Shown here: piece after piece, positions 18,606-29,331 of the stretch
Layout: each line of letters begins with the position of its first letter
How positions within the stretch are numbered: the first letter of the stretch is position 1
Source of the DNA: Bacteroidia bacterium
GTDB taxonomy: Bacteria > Bacteroidota > Bacteroidia > Bacteroidales > CAJPTX01
Direction: 5' to 3'
Assembly: GCA_002749065.1 (NCBI GenBank)
Contig: PDTX01000015.1
Span: 16,974 to 80,973, forward strand
DNA length: 64,000 nucleotides
Made by a program: the position numbers and the translations under genes
Notes under the pieces: generated by a model
The model's input: the letters and a program-made list of their open reading frames with translations, nothing else
Told to the model about the DNA's origin: nothing
The model's database searches: none

Positions 18606-20159
18606 TTAGTGTTTAAAGTGTCGAATGCCGGTGAGCAGCATGGCCAGGCCGCGCGCGTCGGCCAGGGCGATGCTCTCCTGGTCGCGGATGGAGCCCCCGG
18701 GCTGCACCACGGCGGTCACGCCCGCCTCGGCGGCCAGCTCGAGCGAGTCGGCGAAGGGGAAGAAGGCGTCGGAGGCCAGCACGGCCCCCTGCAGCGAGTG
18801 CCCGAAGGCGCGGGCCTTCTCGATGGCGTGCCGCGTTGCGTCCACCCGGCTGGTCTCGCCCGCGCCCACGCCGATGAGCTGCCCGCCGCGCGCTATGGCT
18901 ATCGCGTTGCTCTTGCAGTGCTTCACGATGCGGTTGGCGAAGGCCATGTCGGCCAGCTCGGCCGGGCTTGGCTGGCGGACGCTGGCCACCGTCCTCGCCC
19001 CGAGGATGTCCTCATCCCGGTCGGCATCCTGATGCAGCACGCCGTTGAGCGCGGTGCGGGTCCTTGAGGTCTGCATCCGGCCCGGGCCCCGCTCCAGCAG
19101 CACGCGGTTCTTCTTGCGCCGCAGGATGTTCAGCGCCTCGGGCAAGAAGCCCTGGGCCAGGCACACCTCGAAGAAGATGGCATCCATCTCGCGGGCCGTC
19201 TCCCCGTCCACCACGGCGTTGGTGAGTATCACCCCGCCGAAGGCCGACTGCGGGTCGCCCGCCAGCGCGCGCCGCCACGCCTCCGCAAGGGTCGCGTCGC
19301 AGGCCAGGCCGCAGGGCGTGCCATGCTTGAGCACGGCCACCGTCTGCGCCTCGAACTCGTCGAGCAGACCCAGGCCCGCATCCAGGTCCAAGAGGTTGTT
19401 GTAGGAGAGCTCCTTGCCGTGCAGCTGGCGGAACATCGCGTCCCGGTCGCCCAGGAAGTAGCCCTTCTGGTGGGGGTTCTCGCCGTAGCGAAGCGGGTGG
19501 ATGGGCGCATCGGGGGCCAGGCCGGCGGCCAGGCGCACGCCCGGCTCCGGGGTCTGGTCGGCCAGCGGGTCGCTCACCGTGAAGTGCCGGGCGATGGCCA
19601 TGTCGTAGGCCGCGGTGCGCGCGAAGGCCTGGGCGGCGAAATGGTGGCGCTGCGCGAGGGTCGTCTCCCCCCTCTGCTCACGGAGGATGCGCTCCAGCTC
19701 CGGGTACTGCGCCCGGCTCGAGACCACCAGCGTATCGCGGTAGTTCTTGGCCGCCGCCCGCAGCAGCGACACCCCGCCGATGTCCACCTTCTCGACCAGC
19801 TCCTCCTGGCCCGCGCCTTGGGCCAGCGCCTGCTCGAAGGGGTAGAGGTCCACCACCACGAGGTCTATCGGGCCTATCCCGTGCCGGGCCAGGTCGTCGA
19901 GGTCTGGCTGATGCCCCCGGCGGTGGAGTATCCCCCCGAAGACGGCCGGATGCAGGGTCTTCACGCGCCCGCCGAGGATGCTCGGGTAGCCGGTCAGGTC
20001 CTCCACCCGCCTGGCCTGCACGCCCCGCGACAGCAGGTAGTCGTACGTCCCCCCCGTGGAGAGCAAATCTACTCGCTGCTCGACCAGCGCGGCCACCGCC
20101 CCATCGAGCCCTCCCTTATCATACACCGAAAGCAAGGCCGTTGCGATCCGACTACCCAT
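18606..20159 (-). CDS. purH: Bifunctional AICAR transformylase / IMP cyclohydrolase
   Basis: The 517-residue protein has the IMP cyclohydrolase domain at about 1-200 (ALLSVYDKGGLDG, LSTGGTYDYL, GRVKTLHPAVFGGIL) and the AICAR transformylase domain after it (RYGENPHQKGYFLGD, VLKHGTPCGLACD with the catalytic Lys-His, SDAFFPFADSLE, QPGGSIRDQESI). It catalyses the last two steps of IMP synthesis. The Met at MGSRIATALLSV is the proper start; the 28-codon extension is rejected. Its place at the head of the mre cluster is the common Bacteroidales arrangement. Confidence 0.96.
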   Translation of the reverse strand: MGSRIATALLSVYDKGGLDGAVAALVEQRVDLLSTGGTYDYLLSRGVQARRVEDLTGYPSILGGRVKTLHPAVFGGILHRRGHQPDLDDLARHGIGPIDLVVVDLYPFEQALAQGAGQEELVEKVDIGGVSLLRAAAKNYRDTLVVSSRAQYPELERILREQRGETTLAQRHHFAAQAFARTAAYDMAIARHFTVSDPLADQTPEPGVRLAAGLAPDAPIHPLRYGENPHQKGYFLGDRDAMFRQLHGKELSYNNLLDLDAGLGLLDEFEAQTVAVLKHGTPCGLACDATLAEAWRRALAGDPQSAFGGVILTNAVVDGETAREMDAIFFEVCLAQGFLPEALNILRRKKNRVLLERGPGRMQTSRTRTALNGVLHQDADRDEDILGARTVASVRQPSPAELADMAFANRIVKHCKSNAIAIARGGQLIGVGAGETSRVDATRHAIEKARAFGHSLQGAVLASDAFFPFADSLELAAEAGVTAVVQPGGSIRDQESIALADARGLAMLLTGIRHFKH

Positions 20160-20240
20160 ATGCACCTGTAAAAACCCTCCGATTTGCGGGACTGGCCCAA
20201 CGCCGGGCGAACAATCCGTGGGGAAACTCCGTAAACGCCA

Positions 20241-20272
20241 CAAAATTCATACATTTCACGGATATAACCAAA
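20241..20272 (-). promoter_or_regulatory. Candidate purH promoter
   Basis: On the minus strand TTTG (20269-20272) and GAATTTTG (20241-20248) are separated by 20 bp. The -7 box differs from TAnnTTTG only in its first base. It would give a leader of about 75 nt before purH. Confidence 0.4.
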
Positions 20273-20554
20273 CCCCTCCGGGCCTTTGGCCGGGAATTGC
20301 AAGCGGGGTGCGGGCTTCTCCGTGCCCCATTCACCCGGCTGGCGACAGGGCGTTCGGCACGGCGCGACGCGGGGCTTTGCCCCTGCCAATCGCGGGCGAA
20401 CCGGGGGGAGCTTGGGGGGCAGACAGGATTGGTGCGAAGCTAAGGCCCAATGCACGAAGACGCTACGGCCATACGGCTGGGAGGCCGATGACGAGCAAAG
20501 GCCCATGATTTGGCCCCCGATTCAAATCTCGATTAGAAAATACCCCCCTCGCCC

Positions 20555-20584
20555 TTGCGCAGTAGAAAAAGAGCATTACCTTTG
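20555..20584 (+). promoter_or_regulatory. Promoter of the tRNA-Gln gene
   Basis: TTG (20555-20557) and TACCTTTG (20577-20584) are spaced by 19 bp, a full Bacteroidota promoter directly before the tRNA. Confidence 0.65.
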
Positions 20585-20593
20585 CACCGCATT

Positions 20594-20664
20594 TGACCCA
20601 TGGTGTAACGGTAGCACAGCAGATTTTGGTTCTGTTAGCCAAGGTTCGAATCCTTGTGGGTGTG
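20594..20664 (+). tRNA. tRNA-Gln (UUG), acceptor stem damaged at the 3' end
   Basis: The cloverleaf can be drawn by hand: acceptor 5' strand TGACCCA, D arm GTG-TAACGGTAG-CAC, anticodon arm GCAGA-TTTTGGT-TCTGT with anticodon TTG, variable loop TAGC, T arm CAAGG-TTCGAAT-CCTTG. The acceptor 3' strand reads TGGGTGT: the five inner pairs form, but positions 2-71 (G-G) and 1-72 (T-T) do not; TGGGTCA would be expected. The body and the promoter look intact. The damaged end lies exactly where the comM coding sequence runs in antisense, so this is either a broken gene, a recombination joint, or an assembly join. Confidence 0.8.
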
Positions 20665-22146
20665 GACCGTTTGCAGCGGGCCGCCGTCGTCCAAGTCGGC
20701 GATGGTGCGGGCCACCTTCAGTATCCTGTCGTAGGCCCGCGCCGAGAGGCTCAGCTGGCGCATGGCGTTCTTCATGAGGCGGAGCGACTCCTCGTCGAGC
20801 CGGCAGTACTCCCGTATCATCGGGCTGGACATCTGGGCGTTGGAGTGTATCCCCGCGCTGCGGAAGCGCTCCTGCTGTATCCGCCGCGCCGCCACCACCC
20901 GCTCGCGCACCGTGCGGCTGTCCTCGCTCAGGGGCAGCTGCGAGAGCTTCTCGAAGGGCACGGGCACCACCTCGATGTGCATGTCGATGCGGTCCAGGAG
21001 CGGGCCGGATATCTTGTTGAGGTAGCGCTGCACCATCGCCGGGGTGCAGACGCACTCCTTGGTGGGGTGGTTGTAGTAGCCACAGGGGCAGGGGTTCATC
21101 GAGGCGATCAGCATGAAGGAGGCCGGGAAGTCGGCGCTCGACCGCGCCCGCGACACGGTGATGTGCCGCTCCTCCAGCGGCTGGCGCATGACCTCCAGCA
21201 CGCTCCGCTTGAACTCGGGCAGCTCGTCGAGGAAGAGCACGCCGTTGTGCGCGAGGCTGATTTCGCCCGGCTGGGGGAACTGCCCGCCCCCCACCAGCGC
21301 CACGTCCGAGATCGTGTGGTGCGGGCTGCGGTACGGACGCGCCCGCACCAAGCCCTGCTCGGAGGGCACCAGCCCGAGGACCGAATGAATCTTGGTGGTC
21401 TCCAGCGCCTCGTCCAGCGTCAGCGGTGGGAGGATGGTCGGCAGCCGCTTGGCCAGCATGGTCTTGCCCGAGCCGGGGGGGCCTATCATGATCAGGTTGT
21501 GCCCCCCGGCCGCGGCCACCTCCAGGGCGCGCTTCACCCCCTCCTGGCCCCGGACATCGGAGAAGTCCTGCTCGTACTCATCCCCCGTGCTGGCGAAGAC
21601 CTCGTAGCCCTCATGCTCCATCAGCCGGAGCGCATCCCCCTCGCCCTGCAGGAAGGACACCACCTCGCTGAGCCCGCCCGCCGAGTAGACCTCCAGCCCG
21701 TGCACCACCGAGGCCTCGTGGGCATTGCCCGCCGGGACGATGATGCCACGGAAACCCTCCTTCTTGGCCTGCAGCGCCATGGGCAGCACGCCCCGCACCG
21801 GCCGCAGCGTCCCGTCGAGCGACAGCTCGCCCATGACGATGAACTCGCCCAGGCGCGCATCATCCACCTGCCCGGAGGCCGCCAGGATGCCCACCGCCAG
21901 CGGGAGGTCGTAGGCCGAGCCCTCCTTGCGGATGTCGGCCGGGGCCATGTTGATCACCACGGCCTGACGGGGGAAGGCCAGCCCGTTGGTCGCGAAGGCC
22001 GAGCGGATGCGATGCTCCGACTCCTTCACCGCGTTGTCGGGCAGCCCGACAAGGCAGAGGTTCACCCCCTTGCTCACGTGCACCTCTATCGAAATGGTCT
22101 GGGCCTCTATCCCGTGGACCGCGCTACCGTAGGTCTTTACCAGCAT
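20635..22146 (-). CDS. comM: YifB/ComM family Mg-chelatase-like ATPase, C-terminus truncated
   Basis: The 503-residue protein has an N-terminal ChlI-type domain (GLPDNAVKESEHRIRSA, INMAPADIRKEG), Walker A GPPGSGKTMLAKRLP, Walker B GVLFLDELPEF, a Zn-type CPCG/CVC site (NPCPCGYYNHPTKECVC) and the sensor region. ComM is a hexameric helicase that promotes branch migration during DNA uptake recombination (known from Vibrio/Acinetobacter). The C-terminus should end in a helix like EAIQYRSLDR after ARTIADLD; here it runs through DGGPLQTVHTHKDSNLG into the tRNA-Gln antisense strand and stops. About 15-25 residues are replaced. The first 21 codons of the track ORF are rejected; the Met at MLVKTYGSAVHG is the standard start. 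Confidence 0.88.
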   Translation of the reverse strand: MLVKTYGSAVHGIEAQTISIEVHVSKGVNLCLVGLPDNAVKESEHRIRSAFATNGLAFPRQAVVINMAPADIRKEGSAYDLPLAVGILAASGQVDDARLGEFIVMGELSLDGTLRPVRGVLPMALQAKKEGFRGIIVPAGNAHEASVVHGLEVYSAGGLSEVVSFLQGEGDALRLMEHEGYEVFASTGDEYEQDFSDVRGQEGVKRALEVAAAGGHNLIMIGPPGSGKTMLAKRLPTILPPLTLDEALETTKIHSVLGLVPSEQGLVRARPYRSPHHTISDVALVGGGQFPQPGEISLAHNGVLFLDELPEFKRSVLEVMRQPLEERHITVSRARSSADFPASFMLIASMNPCPCGYYNHPTKECVCTPAMVQRYLNKISGPLLDRIDMHIEVVPVPFEKLSQLPLSEDSRTVRERVVAARRIQQERFRSAGIHSNAQMSSPMIREYCRLDEESLRLMKNAMRQLSLSARAYDRILKVARTIADLDDGGPLQTVHTHKDSNLG

Positions 22147-22172
22147 AACCGCACTCCCTTTATATTCGCTAG

Positions 22173-22180
22173 CAAAGGTA
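22173..22180 (-). promoter_or_regulatory. -7 promoter element of comM
   Basis: The minus strand reads TACCTTTG, a perfect Bacteroidota -7 match 26 bp upstream of comM. Confidence 0.65.
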
Positions 22181-22260
22181 ATGATTTTGCGCGGAGGGGA
22201 GGGACGCACGGGGAGACTTCTGCCCTCGGTCCGCGGTAATCCGGCGCAGGGGCTGGCTGG

Positions 22261-22968
22261 CTACAGGTCGCTCAGCTCGCCGTGCGACCGCATGGAGTAG
22301 TAGTCGGTCTGGGTGAGCACGAGGTGGTCCAGCAATCGCACCTGGAAGAGGGCCAGGGCCGCCTGGAGCTGGTTGGTGATGGCGATGTCATCCCTGGAGG
22401 CGCGGCACACGCCGCCGGGGTGGTTGTGCGCGCAGATGATGGCGTCGGCATCCAGGTCGAGCGCCATGCGGGCGATGGCCTTCACGTCGAAGAGCACGTG
22501 CTTGGAGGTGCCGCGGCTGATGCGCTCCAGCCGGAGCAGGCGCGAGGAGCGGTTCAGGAACATGGCCCAGGCCTCCTCATGGTCGAGGTCGGCCAGGCGG
22601 GGGCGGAAGAGCGCGTAGGCCTCCCGGGTGCTGGCGATGCGGGTGCGGTCGTCCACCTCCAGCTCCTTGCGCCGGGCCAGCTCGAAGGCCGCGATGAGGG
22701 TGACGGCCTTGGCGGGCCCGATGCCGCTGATGCGCATGTAGCGACTGGCATCGAAGCGGGCCATGGTCTTGAGGCTGTGGTTGGCCTCGTTGAGGAAGAG
22801 GTCCGCGCCGACCTCTATGGCCGACTTGGTGAGCGTGCCCGAGCCCAGGAGGATGGCGATGAGCTCCGGCACCGACAGGGCCTGGGGCCCCTGGGCCATG
22901 AGCCGCTCGCGGGGACGCTCATCGCTGGTGAGGTCCTGTATGCGCCGCCCCCTCTTCTCCTCGCTCAT
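22261..22968 (-). CDS. radC: RadC family JAB-domain protein
   Basis: The 235-residue protein has the RadC N-terminal helix-hairpin-helix region (SDERPRERLMAQGPQALSVPELIAILLGSG, then ISGIGPAKAVTLIAAFELARR) and a JAB/MPN metalloprotease-like domain with HNHPGG and the Asp of SRDD, the JAMM metal site. Despite the name its role in DNA repair is doubtful; the family is of unknown function. The first 195 codons of the track ORF are ubiE in another frame; the true start overlaps the ubiE stop as ATGA. Confidence 0.93.
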   Translation of the reverse strand: MSEEKRGRRIQDLTSDERPRERLMAQGPQALSVPELIAILLGSGTLTKSAIEVGADLFLNEANHSLKTMARFDASRYMRISGIGPAKAVTLIAAFELARRKELEVDDRTRIASTREAYALFRPRLADLDHEEAWAMFLNRSSRLLRLERISRGTSKHVLFDVKAIARMALDLDADAIICAHNHPGGVCRASRDDIAITNQLQAALALFQVRLLDHLVLTQTDYYSMRSHGELSDL

Positions 22969-23657
22969 GCCCGGACGTACACGAGGATGACGGACCCGAG
23001 GTTCATGCGCCGTACGCTGGGCTGGCTGAAGCCCGCCTGCTCGAGGGCCTTGAAGAGCACCTGCGAGCGGGAGAAGGCCGCGATGGACCTCGGGAGGTAG
23101 AGGTACTCGTGGAAGGCCCGGGCGAATATCCAGCCCATGAGGGGGAGCATGCTGTAGGCGTAGAGCTTGAAGAGCTGCCGGCGGACGAAGCCGGTGGGCA
23201 TGGCGAGCTCGAGGATGGTCATGCACCCCCCGGGGCGCAGCACCCGGCGGCACTCGCGCATGGCCTGGTGGATGTCCGCGAAGTTGCGCACCCCGAAGGC
23301 GCAGGTGATGGCGTCGAAGGAGTGGTCGCCGAAGGGGAGCTGCTCCGCGGCGGCCTGGTGGAGCGCGAGGCGGCCGGCGAGCCCCCGTTGAGACATCTTG
23401 TACTCCGCCACGCTGAGCATCTCCGCGGCGAAGTCCGCCCCGGTAATGCGGGCATCGGGCATGCGCTCGGCCAGGGACAGGGTGAGGCTGCCCGTGCCGC
23501 AGGCGAGGTCGAGGATGTCGGCGGGCGCATCGTCCATGACGCGCCGGATGCATACCTCGCGCCAGTGGGCATCCCAGCCCAGCGAGATGAGCCGGTTCAG
23601 ACGGTCGTAGCGACGGGCTATACGGTTGAACAGCCCCTCAACGTTGCGCTTGGGCAT
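22965..23657 (-). CDS. ubiE: Demethylmenaquinone methyltransferase
   Basis: The 230-residue class I SAM methyltransferase carries the UbiE/MenG marks: FNRIARRYDRLNRLISLGWD, motif I ILDLACGTGSLTLSLAER, FDAITCAFGVRNFADI and LELAMPTGFVRR. It performs the final C-methylation of menaquinone, the quinone of anaerobic Bacteroidales, at the membrane. It lies 7 bp after purL and overlaps radC by 4 bp, so the three form one unit. Confidence 0.95.
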   Translation of the reverse strand: MPKRNVEGLFNRIARRYDRLNRLISLGWDAHWREVCIRRVMDDAPADILDLACGTGSLTLSLAERMPDARITGADFAAEMLSVAEYKMSQRGLAGRLALHQAAAEQLPFGDHSFDAITCAFGVRNFADIHQAMRECRRVLRPGGCMTILELAMPTGFVRRQLFKLYAYSMLPLMGWIFARAFHEYLYLPRSIAAFSRSQVLFKALEQAGFSQPSVRRMNLGSVILVYVRA

Positions 23658-23664
23658 GGGAGTG

Positions 23665-25887
<2,223 letters not shown>

Positions 25888-25949
25888 GACGGCTTACTTT
25901 TTCGTATTCATGGGGGCCACGGTGCGAGCGGCTCTGTCCTACAGCGTCG

Positions 25950-25957
25950 CGAAGGTA
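25950..25957 (-). promoter_or_regulatory. Probable purL -7 promoter element
   Basis: The minus strand reads TACCTTCG, one base off TAnnTTTG, 62 bp upstream of purL. Confidence 0.5.
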
Positions 25958-25967
25958 TGAAAAAATG

Positions 25968-27224
25968 CTATACCCCTTTCCGCTCGTGCATCCGCATGGC
26001 GACCTGGAAGCCCCACAGCAGGAGCAGGGCCGCCGCGAGCATGTAGAGGGCCCGCCGGTCCGCACCGCCGGAGAGGTCCGCAACGGCCGCCGCGAGCGGG
26101 TTGCGGGCGAAGAAGGAGGCCTCGGGGAGGTCGCCCATGGTCCACTTCCCGACCACCGTCCCCTGGTGGAGCAGCAGCACGCCGGGGTAGGCGCGGATGA
26201 CAGTCTTGAGCACCCGCTCGTCGCCGATGTAGACGGGGAGGCGGAGGCCCTTGGCCTCGAACTGCCGGCGGAGTTCGAGCGGGGAGGCCGTCGCCAGCAT
26301 CATGCGCACGCCGAGGGCGGTCGCCGTGTCGTAGAGGCGGTTGAGGCGGGCGACATCCCCGTCGGATATCCGCTCGATGAAGGGGCTCACCACCATGAGG
26401 AGGTCGCCGGGGGCGCGGAGGAGGTCGAGCGCCACGTCCTTGCCGTCCGCGTTGTTGAGGTAGAAGTCCTTGATGGGGGGCTGGTATCCCGGCTTGACGA
26501 GGACGGTCTCGCTGGAGACGTAGGTCCAGGTGCTGTCCTCCCAGGGGTAGTTCTCCTCGGTGAAGGTCTGCTGCTTGCCGTCCTTCTGGTAGACGAAGGT
26601 GGTGGCGTACTCGTCGGCGGGCGCGCCGGGGGGGGTGGTCATGCCGTCGGGGATGTTCGCGCCGATGTGGTAGGCGCGGAAGTCGAGCATGGGGAGGTGG
26701 CGCACCGCGTGGATGCCCGGGGCGACGGAGGCCAGGGCCAGCAGGCCCCAGAGGGCGAACTGGGCATAGCGGCGGCGGGTGGCGAGGTGGAGCTTGCGCT
26801 TCCACGGGCCGATGAGCAGGAGGATGGCGGCGGCGAAGAAGACGAGGTTCTTGTAGAAGGTCTGCCAGTTGCTGATCTTGATGGCGTCGCCGAAGCAGCC
26901 GCAGTCGGTCACCGGGTTGGCGATGGCCAGGTAGAGGGTCAGGGGCGTGAACAGGGCCATGAAGAGGAAGATGCCCCAGGTGGCCACGGGTCGTAGCTCG
27001 TCCAGCAGCATGAGCAGGCCGAGCAGCAGCTCCGCGCCGGAGAGGAGGATGGAGAGCAGCACCGCGAAGGAGTGCAGCCCGTCCAGGCCGAAGGCGGTGA
27101 AGTAGTCCTGCAGCTTGTAGGCCGTGCCGAAGGGGTCCACGGCCTTGACGAAGCCCGAGAAGGTGAAGGTCAGGCCCAGCAGCAGGCGTGCCACCAGGCG
27201 GAGTACTCGAAGGGTTGCTTTCAT
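25968..27224 (-). CDS. BT_3928-type DoxX/MauE-like membrane protein
   Basis: The 418-residue protein has four to five N-terminal membrane helices (LLLGLTFTFSGFVKAVDPFG, LLLGLLMLLDE, LFMALFTPLTLYLA) with a Cys pair in TDCGCFGDAIKISNWQTFYKN, the pattern of the MauE/DoxX family, followed by a soluble region of about 230 residues and a last membrane helix near the C-terminus. The soluble part resembles a thioredoxin-like fold but I see no CxxC. The family is named for BT_3928 in B. thetaiotaomicron, where it lies beside tpiA; tpiA is not here. A role in thiol or redox balance of the envelope is a guess from the cysteine motif. It is the last gene of the porW-porX-tsaE unit. Confidence 0.82.
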   Translation of the reverse strand: MKATLRVLRLVARLLLGLTFTFSGFVKAVDPFGTAYKLQDYFTAFGLDGLHSFAVLLSILLSGAELLLGLLMLLDELRPVATWGIFLFMALFTPLTLYLAIANPVTDCGCFGDAIKISNWQTFYKNLVFFAAAILLLIGPWKRKLHLATRRRYAQFALWGLLALASVAPGIHAVRHLPMLDFRAYHIGANIPDGMTTPPGAPADEYATTFVYQKDGKQQTFTEENYPWEDSTWTYVSSETVLVKPGYQPPIKDFYLNNADGKDVALDLLRAPGDLLMVVSPFIERISDGDVARLNRLYDTATALGVRMMLATASPLELRRQFEAKGLRLPVYIGDERVLKTVIRAYPGVLLLHQGTVVGKWTMGDLPEASFFARNPLAAAVADLSGGADRRALYMLAAALLLLWGFQVAMRMHERKGV

Positions 27225-27271
27225 TGTCGTGTCGGAGTGTTCTTATTGCTTGGGTGATGGAATGGCGCGCG

Positions 27272-27700
27272 CTAGAGGTCGAGGTGCAGGGTCCGCTGCC
27301 CGCGGTCGTCCACCCGCAGGGTCACGTCGAGCCGCTCGGCCGGGAGGAGGGGCTCCACCACGGAGGGCCACTCCATGAGCACGCGCGCGCCGGGCTCGTG
27401 GAGGTAGTCGTCCAGCCCCAGATCGAGGGCCTCCTCGATGGAGGAGAGGCGGTAGAAGTCCATGTGGTAGACCCGCCCGCCCGCCCGGGTGCGGTACTCG
27501 TTGACGATGGAGAAGGTGGGCGAGGTCACCGTGTCGACCACCCCCCAGCGGCGGGCCAGGGCCTTGATGAAGGTGGTCTTCCCGAAGCCCATGCCGCCCC
27601 AGAAGGCGATGAGGGTATGCCCCGCCGCCAGCTCGTCGAAGCGGGCCGCGGCCTGGGGTAGGTCCTTAAGCCCGGGGAGCGGAATGGCGTAGTGGCTCAT
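27272..27700 (-). CDS. tsaE: tRNA threonylcarbamoyladenosine biosynthesis ATPase TsaE
   Basis: The 142-residue P-loop protein has GGMGFGKTTFIKALARRWG (Walker A), SPTFSIVNEY and YHMDFYRLSSIEEALDLGLDDYL, then LMEWPSVVEPLLP, all classic for TsaE (YjeE). It supports TsaB/TsaD in making t6A37 in ANN-decoding tRNAs; the AMP-donor enzyme TsaC is also in this window at 39643. It lies 48 bp behind porX and 47 bp ahead of the DoxX-like gene on the same strand. Confidence 0.95.
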   Translation of the reverse strand: MSHYAIPLPGLKDLPQAAARFDELAAGHTLIAFWGGMGFGKTTFIKALARRWGVVDTVTSPTFSIVNEYRTRAGGRVYHMDFYRLSSIEEALDLGLDDYLHEPGARVLMEWPSVVEPLLPAERLDVTLRVDDRGQRTLHLDL

Positions 27701-27748
27701 GCCGGTGGTGTTGTCCTTGCCGTGGGCAGCGGGGGGCGCGTAGCCGGG

Positions 27749-29299
27749 CTAGTGCGGCCGCAGCGACACGATGGGCACTATCATCTCCTCGAGGGAGATG
27801 CCCCCGTGCTGGAAGGAGTCGCGGTACATGTTGACGTACTGGTTGTAGTTGTTGGGGTAGACGAAGTAGCCGTTCTGGGGCGCGAAGATGAAGCGGCTCG
27901 ACACGTTGGACTGCGGCAGGTGCGCCTCCTGGGGCCGGATGACCTCGAAGACCTCCCTGGGGTTGTAGTCCAGGCTCTTGCCCATCTTGTAGCGCAGGTT
28001 GGTGGTCGTGTCCTTGTGGCCCACCACGCGGAGCGGCTTCTTGACCTGTATCGAGCCGTGGTCGGTGGTGATGATGAGGCGCACGGGGTACTGGGCCACC
28101 TTCTGCAGGAACTGGTAGAGGTCGGAGTGCTTGAACCACGACTCGGTCAGCGAGAGGTAGCCGTGCACATCGCTGGCGATCTGGCGCACCATCTGCATGT
28201 CGTGGCGCGAGTGCGAGAGCATGTCCACGAAGTTGTAGACCAGCACGGTGAGGTCGTTGCGCAGCAGCTCCATGTAGTTGCCGTCCTTGAGGGGCGTGCC
28301 CCCCAGGTTGGCCCCCTTGTAGAAGGCCATCTTGTAGCTCTTGCCCAGCCGCTGGATGTGGCGGCGGAGCAGCTCCTCCTCATGCGCATTCTTGCCCTCC
28401 GGCTCGTTCTCCGCCACCCACAGGTCCGGGTACAGCTCGCTGATCTCCAGGGGCATCAGGCCCGCAAATACGGCGTTGCGGGCGTACTGCGTCACGGTGG
28501 GCAGGATGGAGTAGTAGGTCCCCTCCCGGTCCACCTTCCACTGCGGGGCCATCAGCTCGCGGAGTATGCGCCACTGGTCGAAGCGCAGGTTGTCTATGAC
28601 CAGGAGCAAGACCGACTCGCCCGCGTCGATGTGGGGGAATACCCTGTCGCGCAGCACGTTGGGCGAGAGGCAGGGGTGCTCCCCGTTGGGCGCGAACCAG
28701 CGGAGGTAGTTGCGGCGGATGTACTTCTCGAAGGCCGCGTTGGCCGCGAGCTGCTGCTGGTCGTGCATCTCCATCATCTCCCGGTTGTTCAGGTCCAGCA
28801 GGGAGAGCCGCCACTCCGAGAGCTGGATGCTGAGCTCCACCCAGTCCTCCGGCGTGCTGGCGGTGTTGACCAGGTTGGCCACGTTGCGGTAGTCGCTCTC
28901 GTAGGCGCTGGTGGTCCCGGCCTGCACCAGGTCGCCCTCGTGCAGGTGCTTCTTGAGCGAGATGAGCATCTGCGAGGGGTTCACCGGCTTGATGAGGTAG
29001 TCGGCTATCTTGGCCCCCACCGCCCGGTCCATGATGTCCTCCTCCTCGCTCTTGGTCACCATCACGATGGGCACCGTCGGGGCTATCCGCTTGAAGTGCT
29101 GTATGACCTCCAGGCCCCGTAGGCCGGGCATGTTCTCGTCGAGGAAAATCAGGTCGCACGGGGAGCGCTCCAGCATGTCCATGGCGTCGTCGGCGTTGGT
29201 CGCCGTGGAGACCGTGTATCCCCGCTTCTCCAGGAAGATGATGTGCGGCTTGAGCAGCTCGATCTCATCATCCACCCAGAGTATGTTCTTCTTAGGCAT
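27749..29299 (-). CDS. porX: PorX, response regulator with PglZ phosphatase domain (type IX secretion regulator)
   Basis: The 516-residue protein has a receiver domain at about 1-120 (LWVDDEIELL, IFLDENMPGL with Asp54 as phospho-acceptor, MVTKSEEEDI, YLIKPVNPSQ) and a PglZ/alkaline-phosphatase-like domain from about 210 on (LLLVIDNLRFDQWRIL, TVTQYARNAVF, IITTDHGSIQVKKP). In Porphyromonas gingivalis PorX with the kinase PorY controls type IX secretion, and its effector domain acts on oligonucleotide phosphodiesters (family knowledge). No PorY-like kinase is visible. It lies 32 bp behind porW and before tsaE. Confidence 0.94.
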   Translation of the reverse strand: MPKKNILWVDDEIELLKPHIIFLEKRGYTVSTATNADDAMDMLERSPCDLIFLDENMPGLRGLEVIQHFKRIAPTVPIVMVTKSEEEDIMDRAVGAKIADYLIKPVNPSQMLISLKKHLHEGDLVQAGTTSAYESDYRNVANLVNTASTPEDWVELSIQLSEWRLSLLDLNNREMMEMHDQQQLAANAAFEKYIRRNYLRWFAPNGEHPCLSPNVLRDRVFPHIDAGESVLLLVIDNLRFDQWRILRELMAPQWKVDREGTYYSILPTVTQYARNAVFAGLMPLEISELYPDLWVAENEPEGKNAHEEELLRRHIQRLGKSYKMAFYKGANLGGTPLKDGNYMELLRNDLTVLVYNFVDMLSHSRHDMQMVRQIASDVHGYLSLTESWFKHSDLYQFLQKVAQYPVRLIITTDHGSIQVKKPLRVVGHKDTTTNLRYKMGKSLDYNPREVFEVIRPQEAHLPQSNVSSRFIFAPQNGYFVYPNNYNQYVNMYRDSFQHGGISLEEMIVPIVSLRPH

Positions 29300-29331
29300 A
29301 TATTCTTACGATTGGCGGGCCGATGGGGGCC

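Larger units (their letters stand above)
20160..20593. other. 434-bp region without a gene between purH and tRNA-Gln
   Basis: No ORF here looks real: all have shifted GC periodicity and no family pattern. It holds the divergent promoters of purH (candidate near 20241) and of the tRNA (20577). A small hairpin GGGGC-TTT-GCCCC lies near 20371. I see no further RNA gene or riboswitch that I can name. Confidence 0.5.

Noticed and set aside
20160-20593. Several short ORFs and a possible riboswitch before purH
   Set aside because: No ORF has a credible protein pattern, and I could not fit any known riboswitch fold to the leader.
20594-22146. Genomic island inserted at the tRNA-Gln gene
   Set aside because: The neighbouring sequence is core genes with the same base use; no integrase or direct repeat of the tRNA end is visible.
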